Below are positions 8,156 to 16,142 of a DNA stretch of 38,307 nt, piece after piece. Positions within the stretch are counted from its first letter, which is position 1. Every line of letters begins with the position of its first letter. Made by a program: the position numbers and the translations under genes. This DNA comes from Propionibacterium sp. (GTDB taxonomy: Bacteria > Actinomycetota > Actinomycetes > Propionibacteriales > Propionibacteriaceae). Below the pieces are notes generated by a model. It saw nothing but the letters and a program-made list of their open reading frames with translations, was not told the origin of the DNA and made no database searches. The DNA is taken from contig DUOQ01000247.1 in assembly GCA_012838755.1 (NCBI GenBank), positions 1-38,307 on the forward strand. The letters run 5' to 3'.

Positions 8156-9115
8156 TCAGGACTTGAACAACGTGTCCATGTGCCACTCGATCGACTCGCG
8201 CGACGGTCGGTCCCTGCGTTCCCCCGGCAGCCGGATCACCGAGCCCGCCAGGGCGTAGAACTCGTTGCCGTTGCCCCACGTGGCGCGCAGTTGAGAGCTC
8301 ACCTGCAGCTCGAAGCGTTCGTTGATGCCGAGCAGGCCATGGTCGAACAGGCGGTGGACATCCGAACGCAGCAGTAGCCCATTGGGAACCACATGCGTTC
8401 CTCCCTTCGTGACCGGCTGGATGTGCGCCGCCTCCAGCACGGGGACGACCTTGTTCCCCGTCACGGCACACCGACGGCCGTACGACGTCAACACCCTTCC
8501 CTTGAACGCCCGCTGCCCCAACCTGGCCATTGTCAACCTGCGACGGAACTCCACAGGGTCTCCCTGAGTGGACGCCTCAGCCACCAGATCGTCCCAACGC
8601 ACGGTCCCAACACGCAGCATCGTGTTGAACATCACGTCGACGTGGGCACCGGCCCCGTTCAAGTCATAGCCACGTGCGCGGGTGAGGTTGCTGGCGAAGT
8701 CCTCGGGTTGGGGCATTCCGCCACTGGCCGGCATGAAGAAGAGGTTGCGCAGGAACACACAGCCGATCAAGGTGTTGGCGTCCACGTCGCCCCCGCGGAA
8801 GAGCCGGATGCGCGCGATGAACTCCTCCAGTGAGGAGACACCGTTCCCCAGGCCGAACAGTTCCCACGCCTCGCCGATGCTGAGCGCGTCGTACCCGCTG
8901 TAGAAGCCGCCGCCGACGACCTGGTTCGGTCCCCACCGATCAAACCTGCGTCCCGCCTTCGGTGACTTGGTCTTGAACAGGAACGGTTCACCTAACTGCA
9001 GCATTCGGAACCGACCCGTCGCGCTGGGCTGCCAGAAGTTGGCCTCGGTCAGCTCGGGACGCTCGGCAAGGAACTCGGCCCAGCGCTCATCGGTGGGCGC
9101 GACGGCGGCCTTCAT
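8156..9115 (-). CDS. HNH endonuclease with N-terminal putative modified-base reader domain
   Basis: A 319-residue protein. The ATG at 9115 overlaps the TGA of the upstream AddA-like gene as ATGA, which decides the start over the longer frame from 9244. The C-terminal region holds an HNH_2-type nuclease core: YGRRCAVTG, then EAAHIQPV with H231 as the likely catalytic/metal histidine, PNGLLL, and DVHRLFDHGLL. The first ~180 residues (GEPFLFKTKSP, NQVVGGGFYSGY, IGCVFLRNLFF) recall the PUA/EVE-like sensory folds found ahead of nucleases in modification-dependent restriction enzymes. That resemblance is by eye and tentative. With an AddA/AddB pair coupled upstream, it may supply the cut or recognition step for helicase-driven degradation (inference). 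Confidence 0.82.
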   Translation of the reverse strand: MKAAVAPTDERWAEFLAERPELTEANFWQPSATGRFRMLQLGEPFLFKTKSPKAGRRFDRWGPNQVVGGGFYSGYDALSIGEAWELFGLGNGVSSLEEFIARIRLFRGGDVDANTLIGCVFLRNLFFMPASGGMPQPEDFASNLTRARGYDLNGAGAHVDVMFNTMLRVGTVRWDDLVAEASTQGDPVEFRRRLTMARLGQRAFKGRVLTSYGRRCAVTGNKVVPVLEAAHIQPVTKGGTHVVPNGLLLRSDVHRLFDHGLLGINERFELQVSSQLRATWGNGNEFYALAGSVIRLPGERRDRPSRESIEWHMDTLFKS

Positions 9116-12100
9116 GAACCGGACGCTATCGATCCGAGTCCACAGTGGCCGCCCAACCTGTTGGGCGATAGGGTGCACGAGAAGCCCCCCTGCGGCGTTG
9201 GGTCCTTGCCGCTCAGGAACAGCAAAGACCCGCTCACCCGACACTCCGTCGCCGCCTCAAGCATTCTGGCGTAGGCACTCAACTGCGGCTGGTAGAACGC
9301 CTCGAGTCGAGCGCGATCCTGGGCATCACGCACCGCGTCCGTCTTGTAGTCGACCACGTGCAGCGACCCATCGGGTTCACGAAAGATCAGGTCGGCGAAC
9401 CCCTCGACAATCTCGCCCTGCTCGTCCCTCATCCCGAGCAGCGACTCCCGCCAGTGCTCCGACTCCGCGGCCCGTCGCACCAGGTCTGAGTTCAACGCAC
9501 GCAGCGCGTAGTCCCGCACGATCCCTTCGTGCTGCGGGATTCCCTCAGCCAGGCACTGCATGGTGACCAGGGCGTCCAACCCTTCGTGGGTGAGCAGGTC
9601 CACTGCCTGCAGGACGCCGTGGACAGCGGTGCCGATCGCCGAGGCGTCCCGGCCCTTACGGTAGGACGCCGTGTCGAGATCGCGCTGGTCCTTGGCCAGC
9701 ACCGGGTGTTCGCCGAGCGGCTCGTCCTTCTCCTCCTCGCCCACCGCGATCACCACATCAGGGTCATCGCGCTGCAAGCCGGATGCGGTCCGAGACGCAG
9801 GCGTGCGACCCTGTGCCCGCGCCTTGTCCAACCGCTCGCGCAGCTGGTCACGGGATTCCGCTGGTGGCGCCACCGATCCAGGATCTCCACCGACGCCGCC
9901 CGCGTCATCCTCGGCCACGAACCGAATGGCGGCCGTCTCGGAGGTCGGCACGGCGGCTCGCAACAGCATCGACGGGGTGTGGGGGTCGGTGCGCTGGGCT
10001 CGGTGCAGCGACACGACCAGGTGGTCGCAGGCCCGCGTCGCCCCGACGTACAGCAGCCGCTTCTTCTCCTCCAGCCCCATTTGCTCGTCGATCGGCTGCT
10101 CGATGTCAAAGTTGGCCGTCTTCAGCTGCGAAGACAGCTTCACGGCGAACCCGTCGCTCGTCCACAAGAACTGGATGCCGCGCATCGATCCGCGCGGCAG
10201 GGCAGTCATGCCCGACAGCACAACCATCGGGAACTCCAAGCCCTTCGCCGCATGGATAGTCATGATGCGCACGGCCTCGACGTCCGTCTCGGGCAGGATG
10301 CTCTCGTAGACCTGCGCCGTCTCCGAGGCCTGGCGCCGGGCCCACTGCAAGTACGAGCGGACGCCCCCGTGGGCCTGCTGGGACCACTGGCGTGCCTGAT
10401 CCACCAGGAATCGGAGGCGTCGCCAGCGGTCAGCGGCCTCGGACGGCGCGGTGTCGGCGGCGGCCACCTCGCGCACAAGACGATCCCTGATCAGCTTCTC
10501 CAGCAGGTCGGCGGGGCTGAGGCGTTGGGCGTCCCAGGAGAGCTTGCGCAGATAGGCCATGGCCGCGAACACCGGCAGCTGCCGCAGCGTCTCATCTTCG
10601 TCTCGGAACGACGCCAGGGAGAACCGCCCGCCCGCCTGCCGCCACGCCCACAGGTCGTCATCCCCCAGACCGAACAACGATGAACGCAGCGTCATGACCA
10701 GGGCGAACCCGTCGGACCTGTCCGCCACGGCCTGCACGGCGAGGAGGAGTTCGACCACGTCCTCGCTGGCGTACAGCAGGGAGGATGCGTCGGCCCGGTA
10801 GGCGATCCCGCGGGCTTCCAGCGCCGCCTTCAGCATGGGCAGTGAGGTGCGTGCCGGGACGAGGATGGCGATGTCGGAGTGCTGGATGTTGCGGGTCACC
10901 TCGTCACGGGTGATCGGGTCCTTGTCGACGATCTGCCACTCCTCGGTGATGGCCTGCTGGACGATCGCGGCAACGTCCGCCGCCTCGTCGGCGCGCAAGA
11001 GGCCGGCGTTGCCGTGGTGCGGGTACTCGTGCTCGTCCCACCCGAGGTACGACACGGTGGTATCCCCGGCCCCCTCGGTTGGTGCCCGGTGCGGCGTAAG
11101 CGGCAGGTACTCGGGCTGCTGATGGGGTCGGTACTGGATGAGGTTCTCGAACGTGTCGTCGACCCACCCCAGCACGCTCGGCACCGACCGGAAGTTCGTG
11201 GTGAGTTCGACCACGGACTCGTCCCCGAACGCCGTCCGGAACCAGTCACGCACCTCGAGGTAGAGCGCGATGTTGGCGCGCCGGAAGCGGTAGATCGACT
11301 GCTTCGGGTCCCCCACCACGAACAGGGCTCCCGGCGGCACGTTGATGCGCCGCCAGTCGTCCTCGGACGCCCCCGCGGCCCCGCCGGCGATACGCACGGC
11401 CAGCTCGATCTGGATGGGGTCGGTGTCCTGGAACTCGTCCAGCAGGAGGTGGGTGTAGCGACGGCTCAACGCCTCGGCGACGTCCGGCCGGTCACGCAGC
11501 ACTTGGCGCGACACCACGAGGAGGTCCTGGAACGTCAGTTCTCCGTTGCGGCGACGGACCTCGGCGTCCGCCAGGACCTGCCGGCCCATCCAGCGGGTCA
11601 GGTTCTCCAGGGCCACGTTCGTGGCGGCCTCGGCTGCAGCGCGCGCCTGCGTGCGGACCTCGTCGTAAGCGGCCTTGGCGTCGTCGATACCGCCCAGCAG
11701 GGACTTCCAGTTGCCCACGCTGCCCACGCGTTTGTACGAGCCGTCCTCCTTGAGGATCTCGGGGAGCGCGAACGCTTCCTGGAGCAGCTCGTAGCGCCGC
11801 ACGTCGTCGTCCTCGTCCAGCGCCGCACCCAGTTCGAGCGCCTTGGCGCAATAGCCAGACGACAGTGAGTCATCCTTCGTGCAGTGACCCGTCACCTCGG
11901 TGAGGTGGTGCAGGGCAGCACGCAACGGCCCGAGGTCGCCCACGCGAAGCTCGGCCTCGGGGTGTGCCAGCACCTTGGGTTCGATGAGGTCCCAGTCGGA
12001 CGACAGCGCTTGGTGGAGCCCTTCGAGGCGCTCGATCCTCGTGGCCATCAGCACCCGTTGCAGGGTGGGACGGATCTCCTCGTCCTCGAGCAGTGCCACC

Positions 12101-12525
12101 AACGCGCGGGCCCATTCCTCCTCTCGCGTGAGCCCTGACCCGATCTCGTCGGCAGGTGTCAGCTTCGGGGGCAACCCGGCCTCGATGGGGTGGAGCATGA
12201 GGAGGCGGGCCGCGAAGGAGTGCAGGGTGCCGATCGCCGCCGTGTCCAGCTCATCGAGTGCGATGCCCGCGGCTGGTTCGGTCGGGTCGTCCCGGGGGAT
12301 GCGCTCGAACTCCGCACGGAGGCGGTCCCGGAGTTCCGCACCAGCCTTCTCGGTGAACGTGACGGCGGCGATGTTGCCCAATCGGACCCCATCACGCAGC
12401 ACCAGGGTGCTGATGCGATTCACGAGCGCCGTCGTCTTGCCCGAGCCTGCCCCGGCGACCACGAAGAGGTTGCGGTGCGTGTCGTCCCGGATGACGTCGC
12501 GGACTGCCCCATCACTGATGCTCAT
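9112..12525 (-). CDS. AddA-like UvrD helicase with C-terminal RecB-type nuclease
   Basis: A 1137-residue protein. The ATG at 12525 has GGAGG six bases upstream and overlaps the 3' end of the AddB-like gene by 14 bases. Motifs of a superfamily 1A helicase are in order: Walker A GAGSGKT (25-31), AVTFTEKAGAELRDRL (motif Ia), LLLDEFQDTDPIQ (about 355-367), VVGDPKQSIYRFRRA, VRIMTIHAAKGLEFP, and VGATRACDHLVVS. The C-terminal PD-(D/E)XK nuclease has GFADLIF and VDYKTDAV (D1059, K1061). This is the layout of AddA, the helicase-nuclease subunit that degrades DNA ends, and the length fits. Actinomycetes usually use AdnAB for end resection, so a dedicated AddAB-like pair inside a nuclease operon may be a defence paralogue. 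Partner: the gene immediately upstream. Confidence 0.9.
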   Translation of the reverse strand: MSISDGAVRDVIRDDTHRNLFVVAGAGSGKTTALVNRISTLVLRDGVRLGNIAAVTFTEKAGAELRDRLRAEFERIPRDDPTEPAAGIALDELDTAAIGTLHSFAARLLMLHPIEAGLPPKLTPADEIGSGLTREEEWARALVALLEDEEIRPTLQRVLMATRIERLEGLHQALSSDWDLIEPKVLAHPEAELRVGDLGPLRAALHHLTEVTGHCTKDDSLSSGYCAKALELGAALDEDDDVRRYELLQEAFALPEILKEDGSYKRVGSVGNWKSLLGGIDDAKAAYDEVRTQARAAAEAATNVALENLTRWMGRQVLADAEVRRRNGELTFQDLLVVSRQVLRDRPDVAEALSRRYTHLLLDEFQDTDPIQIELAVRIAGGAAGASEDDWRRINVPPGALFVVGDPKQSIYRFRRANIALYLEVRDWFRTAFGDESVVELTTNFRSVPSVLGWVDDTFENLIQYRPHQQPEYLPLTPHRAPTEGAGDTTVSYLGWDEHEYPHHGNAGLLRADEAADVAAIVQQAITEEWQIVDKDPITRDEVTRNIQHSDIAILVPARTSLPMLKAALEARGIAYRADASSLLYASEDVVELLLAVQAVADRSDGFALVMTLRSSLFGLGDDDLWAWRQAGGRFSLASFRDEDETLRQLPVFAAMAYLRKLSWDAQRLSPADLLEKLIRDRLVREVAAADTAPSEAADRWRRLRFLVDQARQWSQQAHGGVRSYLQWARRQASETAQVYESILPETDVEAVRIMTIHAAKGLEFPMVVLSGMTALPRGSMRGIQFLWTSDGFAVKLSSQLKTANFDIEQPIDEQMGLEEKKRLLYVGATRACDHLVVSLHRAQRTDPHTPSMLLRAAVPTSETAAIRFVAEDDAGGVGGDPGSVAPPAESRDQLRERLDKARAQGRTPASRTASGLQRDDPDVVIAVGEEEKDEPLGEHPVLAKDQRDLDTASYRKGRDASAIGTAVHGVLQAVDLLTHEGLDALVTMQCLAEGIPQHEGIVRDYALRALNSDLVRRAAESEHWRESLLGMRDEQGEIVEGFADLIFREPDGSLHVVDYKTDAVRDAQDRARLEAFYQPQLSAYARMLEAATECRVSGSLLFLSGKDPTPQGGFSCTLSPNRLGGHCGLGSIASGS

Positions 12526-15500
12526 CGTGGGCCTCCTCTCGGGCTTGGGCGTCGCGGATCTCGTTCGCCGCGTCGGGATCGATCACGTCGAGAAGCGGAA
12601 GGAGGTCGGCGTGGCGACGCTTGGCCAAGTAGGCGGTGCGCGTGCTTTCGTGACCGGCTCCGCCCGGCGTGCAGTACTCGCAATCCACCCACAGGAAGCC
12701 CGGATCCTTGGACGGCTTCTTGAAGAAGTGCCCCCGGGCGACGCCCGAGACCAGGCTTCCGACGACGTGGGAGAAGTGCTGGTCCAGGTCGTCGGTCAGG
12801 TCCAGGTTGACCCGCTCCCCGGCTGACTTGCCGTTGACGAACCAGTACTGGGCGGCGGCACGCTCGGCACCCTCCACGGCGGCCAGGGCTGCCTTGGCAT
12901 AGACGGGCAGCTGCAGCTTGGTGCCGTCGACGGTCCTGTTGGGCGTCCCGCGCTTGGGGGCGATCCTCCGAAAGTTGTCGGCACTTCCCGTCTTGATGTC
13001 GGTGATGTAGACGGTGTCCCCGGCCACGTCGACCTTGTCGGCGCTGCCGAGGAACCTGATCACCCCGCCGGGTACTTCGACCTCCGCGGCGGCATGTTCG
13101 GCATCGTCGAACCCGAAGCGGAGTTCGGCGGCGATGGGTGCCGCACCCACGCTGGCACGCCACGCGCTGTCGTCGGTGAGCATCCGGTTGATCTCGGCGC
13201 GGACGCGCGGCTCCTCGAACCCCCAGAGGGTGGGGTGCCCCAGCTCGCCGCGTTCCCGAGAGTTCGCGATCACCGCGTCGGCGACCTGGGCGATGCGTTC
13301 GTGGTGCTCGGGCGTCCATGGTTCGCCCGGCCCGGGCAGTCGGCCGGCCTCGAGCTCTGCCTGCATGAAGCGGTCCATCGCGCGGTGGAAGATGTTGCCG
13401 CGGTCGATCGGCTTGATGGCCGAGTTGACCGTGGGCTCCTCGACCGGTTCCACCCTCAGCAGCCGCTTCACGAAGTAGGCGAACGGGCAACGGGCGAAGG
13501 ACTCCAGCGCGGTCGGCGAGATGCGCCGGTCGTCCGCCGCGAGGTTGGGCAGCCCGGACGCCCCCGTGAGGTTGCCGTCGAAGCGGGTGAAGGCGTCCGA
13601 GTTGCGGTGCTGCAGCAGGTGCCGGCCCGCGGCGTACGGGGCGTCGTCAAGGGAATCGGAGTCGTTGAGCACTCGTCGCATCGCCCACTCCTGCTCGGTT
13701 GCCGGGAGGGGCCCTCGGGTGATGCCCGCGGCGTGTGAGGGGCAATCCACGATCGTGTCGACCGGCGGAGCCGAGTACCACTGGGTGGCTGGGAGATCGC
13801 GTCGGTCGGAGAGCTCCCGCAGGCTGGGCAGCAGAAGGCAGCTGGGCAGGCGTTCGGAACTCGCCCTGAGGTCCCCGCGCGGGAAGGAGGCGGTCACCAT
13901 CCGTGCCGAGGCGAAGGCGCTGATCAGGTCGCGTTCCAAGCGCTTCACACGGTCGCCGGCCGAGACCAGCTCAGGCGTGGCGGTGCGGAGCACTTCGGGC
14001 AGCAGTGCTCCTTCCTGCTGCCTTCCGGGATACATGTCCTCGGAGAGCCCCACGACCCAGACGCGGTCCAGGTCGAGGCCTCGCGCCTGGTCGATCGGGC
14101 CGACGAAGACCCCCTTCCCGAACTTGCCCACGCGGGGCACGGCGCTCTCGAACTCGGTCGTGAGCACGTCGAGGAGGTCACCGAGCCCCCGCGGGGCCCG
14201 GAACTGGTCGAGGGAGCGCAGCTCCTTCAGGGCTTGGTGAACAGTGACGTAGGCGCGCTTCTCCTCGTGCTTCCAGTCGCGGATGTCGCTGAGTTCACCC
14301 AGCAGGTCGGCGAGCAGGCGCAGGCTCAGGGTCGAGACCTCTTCCCACGTGGAGGCGCTGTCGAGTTCGTGCAGGCGCTGTTCGAGGGTGGCAACGAAGG
14401 TTCCCAATCGTTCGGCGTCCTGGTGACGTTCTGCGTATCGGCTCTGTTCGAGGTAGCCCTTGAGTCGCGGCACCCAGGACTCGGCGATCCCCTCGCCGCC
14501 GGCCACGTTCGCCTCGCGGGAAATGCGCTCCCACGTGACGAGCGGGACGGGTTCGCCACCGTCGAGTTGGCGCATCGGCCAGGACGACAACGTCTCGAAG
14601 AGCATGGCGCGGGGGAAGCCCCGGGAGGGAAGTTCCAGCAGCGTCAGGAATGCGCGGGCGCAGGAGACCTCTGCGACCGGGATCCCACCCCGGCCGTTGA
14701 ACTCCACACCCGCGGCGTCGAGGAGCCCGTGGATGACGCGCACGTACGGATCCGCGCGCGGGAAGCAGATCGCAAGGCGGTGGGCGGGCTTTTCATTCGC
14801 CAGTTCGGCGACGACTTCGCGCACGACGGCTCGGATCTCGTCGTCGGCGTCGGAGGCGTGCAGGATCCGATCAGCATGGTGGGGCTGTTCGTCATGCACC
14901 GTGCGGATGCCGAGATTCTCGTCCAGAGTTTCGATGAACTTGGCCGCGGAGCCAGGTTCATCGCCCGGCAGGTAGTGGATGATCGAACCGAACTCCTTGA
15001 AGGCAGCGGGCTTGCCAGTCGTCAGCCCGGACGCCGTGGCGAACAAGTCCTGTTGGTCGTACCAGTCCTGACGCAACCGGTTGCGGACGCTCCGAGCCAG
15101 TCCAATGGTCTCCTGCGGGACGGAACCGGCTCCCTCGCCGAACGCGCAGGATTCGGGTACCTCGCGGAGCTCTCGATAGGCCGTGACGAGGGCGGCCACG
15201 GTGGACGGGTGGTCCCACACCTCGGCGAACTCCCACGGCGCGCCGCTGGCGGCGACGGATTCCAGCTCGGATCGCCAGGCCGCGGCCAGGATCGACGGCA
15301 AGAGCGGACGCCGCGGCTGCAGGTGTACTGCGGCCACCGACTCGGCCAGGCGGGCGAGCGTGGTGATGCGGAGCCCTGCGACTCCTCGTCGGCCGTCACC
15401 AAGCCCCGCCGCCAGCCGCCATCCGACCGATCGGCCGGCCACGTTGGACGGCACGATGATCGTCACCGGTGCCATCGGGTCGTCGCGCTTGAGTTCGGCG

Positions 15501-15538
15501 ACTATGGCCACCAATTGCTCGAGAGCTTCGCTGCTCAT
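12512..15538 (-). CDS. AddB-like PD-(D/E)XK nuclease subunit
   Basis: A 1008-residue protein using ATG 15538 (MSSEALEQL); the frame stays open to a TTG at 15580, 18 bases from the previous stop. The N-terminal two-thirds have the degenerate helicase-like layout of AddB (TIIVPSNVAGRSVGWRLA, VWVVGLSEDMYPG) without a usable Walker A. The C-terminal nuclease starts at ISPTALESFARCPFAYFVK, then GNIFHRAMDRFM, FLGSADKVDV and VYITDIKTG. Known AddB proteins bind an iron-sulfur cluster through one Cys before and a C-x2-C-x5-C after the nuclease. Here Cys684, Cys953 and Cys956 are present, but the last position is not Cys; a His follows nearby. It probably forms a complex with the AddA-like product. Confidence 0.87.
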   Translation of the reverse strand: MSSEALEQLVAIVAELKRDDPMAPVTIIVPSNVAGRSVGWRLAAGLGDGRRGVAGLRITTLARLAESVAAVHLQPRRPLLPSILAAAWRSELESVAASGAPWEFAEVWDHPSTVAALVTAYRELREVPESCAFGEGAGSVPQETIGLARSVRNRLRQDWYDQQDLFATASGLTTGKPAAFKEFGSIIHYLPGDEPGSAAKFIETLDENLGIRTVHDEQPHHADRILHASDADDEIRAVVREVVAELANEKPAHRLAICFPRADPYVRVIHGLLDAAGVEFNGRGGIPVAEVSCARAFLTLLELPSRGFPRAMLFETLSSWPMRQLDGGEPVPLVTWERISREANVAGGEGIAESWVPRLKGYLEQSRYAERHQDAERLGTFVATLEQRLHELDSASTWEEVSTLSLRLLADLLGELSDIRDWKHEEKRAYVTVHQALKELRSLDQFRAPRGLGDLLDVLTTEFESAVPRVGKFGKGVFVGPIDQARGLDLDRVWVVGLSEDMYPGRQQEGALLPEVLRTATPELVSAGDRVKRLERDLISAFASARMVTASFPRGDLRASSERLPSCLLLPSLRELSDRRDLPATQWYSAPPVDTIVDCPSHAAGITRGPLPATEQEWAMRRVLNDSDSLDDAPYAAGRHLLQHRNSDAFTRFDGNLTGASGLPNLAADDRRISPTALESFARCPFAYFVKRLLRVEPVEEPTVNSAIKPIDRGNIFHRAMDRFMQAELEAGRLPGPGEPWTPEHHERIAQVADAVIANSRERGELGHPTLWGFEEPRVRAEINRMLTDDSAWRASVGAAPIAAELRFGFDDAEHAAAEVEVPGGVIRFLGSADKVDVAGDTVYITDIKTGSADNFRRIAPKRGTPNRTVDGTKLQLPVYAKAALAAVEGAERAAAQYWFVNGKSAGERVNLDLTDDLDQHFSHVVGSLVSGVARGHFFKKPSKDPGFLWVDCEYCTPGGAGHESTRTAYLAKRRHADLLPLLDVIDPDAANEIRDAQAREEAHDEHQ

Positions 15539-15598
15539 GCAGGCCACCGTACTGGGGACTGTTTGGCCCTTGTCGGACAACCGGACCCGTGCCCGTCG

Positions 15599-16114
15599 TC
15601 AGTCGAGATACTCGTTCAACTCCCGCAGCTCGTACTCCCCAGGTAGGCGCCCATGGACCCAGGACCACAGCATCCGCGCGACCTCGGTCGGGGTGGCCAG
15701 GATCTCGGGAACGAGGTAGAGGGCACCGCCTTTGCCCCCGGCGTCCTTGCACGAAACCACCTCGAACAGTTCGCCGGGCTTCACCACGCCGGCGCGGATC
15801 ACGCGTCGCGCGTAGGAGTCCTGATCCTCCCCACCGTCGACCTCAGTGATCCAGCCCCCAGCGACCCTCATTGTCTGGGCCCAAGGAACCCCACCCGGCC
15901 GTTCCACCACGGCCCAGTCAGCTGTCGCATTCAGGGCGAGGACCAGCTGTGAGAGGTGAGCGAGCCCACGCACCTCGACGGGCTTCCCGCCCCGGAACCG
16001 CCAGTGGACAGGCCTGGCAGGTTCGGTCTGGGTCTGGAGCCAGGTGGCCACCTCCGCCAGAAACTCCTCTGCCCCCTGCCGGGTGGCGGCTCCGACCGTG
16101 ATCACCTCGACCAT
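15599..16114 (-). CDS. Small unrecognised protein of the operon
   Basis: A 171-residue protein. I chose ATG 16114 because GGGAG lies five bases upstream and it starts 28 bases after the helicase stop; longer starts at 16159 and 16189 would overlap the helicase. The sequence is mixed alpha/beta without signal peptide or membrane segment. Visible landmarks are an N-terminal beta segment (MVEVITVGAAT), a Trp-rich core (WHGR/WRFRGG, TADWAVVERPGG, GGWITEVDGG), and a C-terminal acidic helix (PGEYELRELNEYL). No catalytic motif is recognised. It sits between the helicase/PLD sub-module and the AddB/AddA/HNH sub-module, so it may be an adaptor or a regulator of either; this is only position-based. Confidence 0.72.
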   Translation of the reverse strand: MVEVITVGAATRQGAEEFLAEVATWLQTQTEPARPVHWRFRGGKPVEVRGLAHLSQLVLALNATADWAVVERPGGVPWAQTMRVAGGWITEVDGGEDQDSYARRVIRAGVVKPGELFEVVSCKDAGGKGGALYLVPEILATPTEVARMLWSWVHGRLPGEYELRELNEYLD

Positions 16115-16142
16115 TCCTTCTCCCTTCGACACCTTCACTGTC

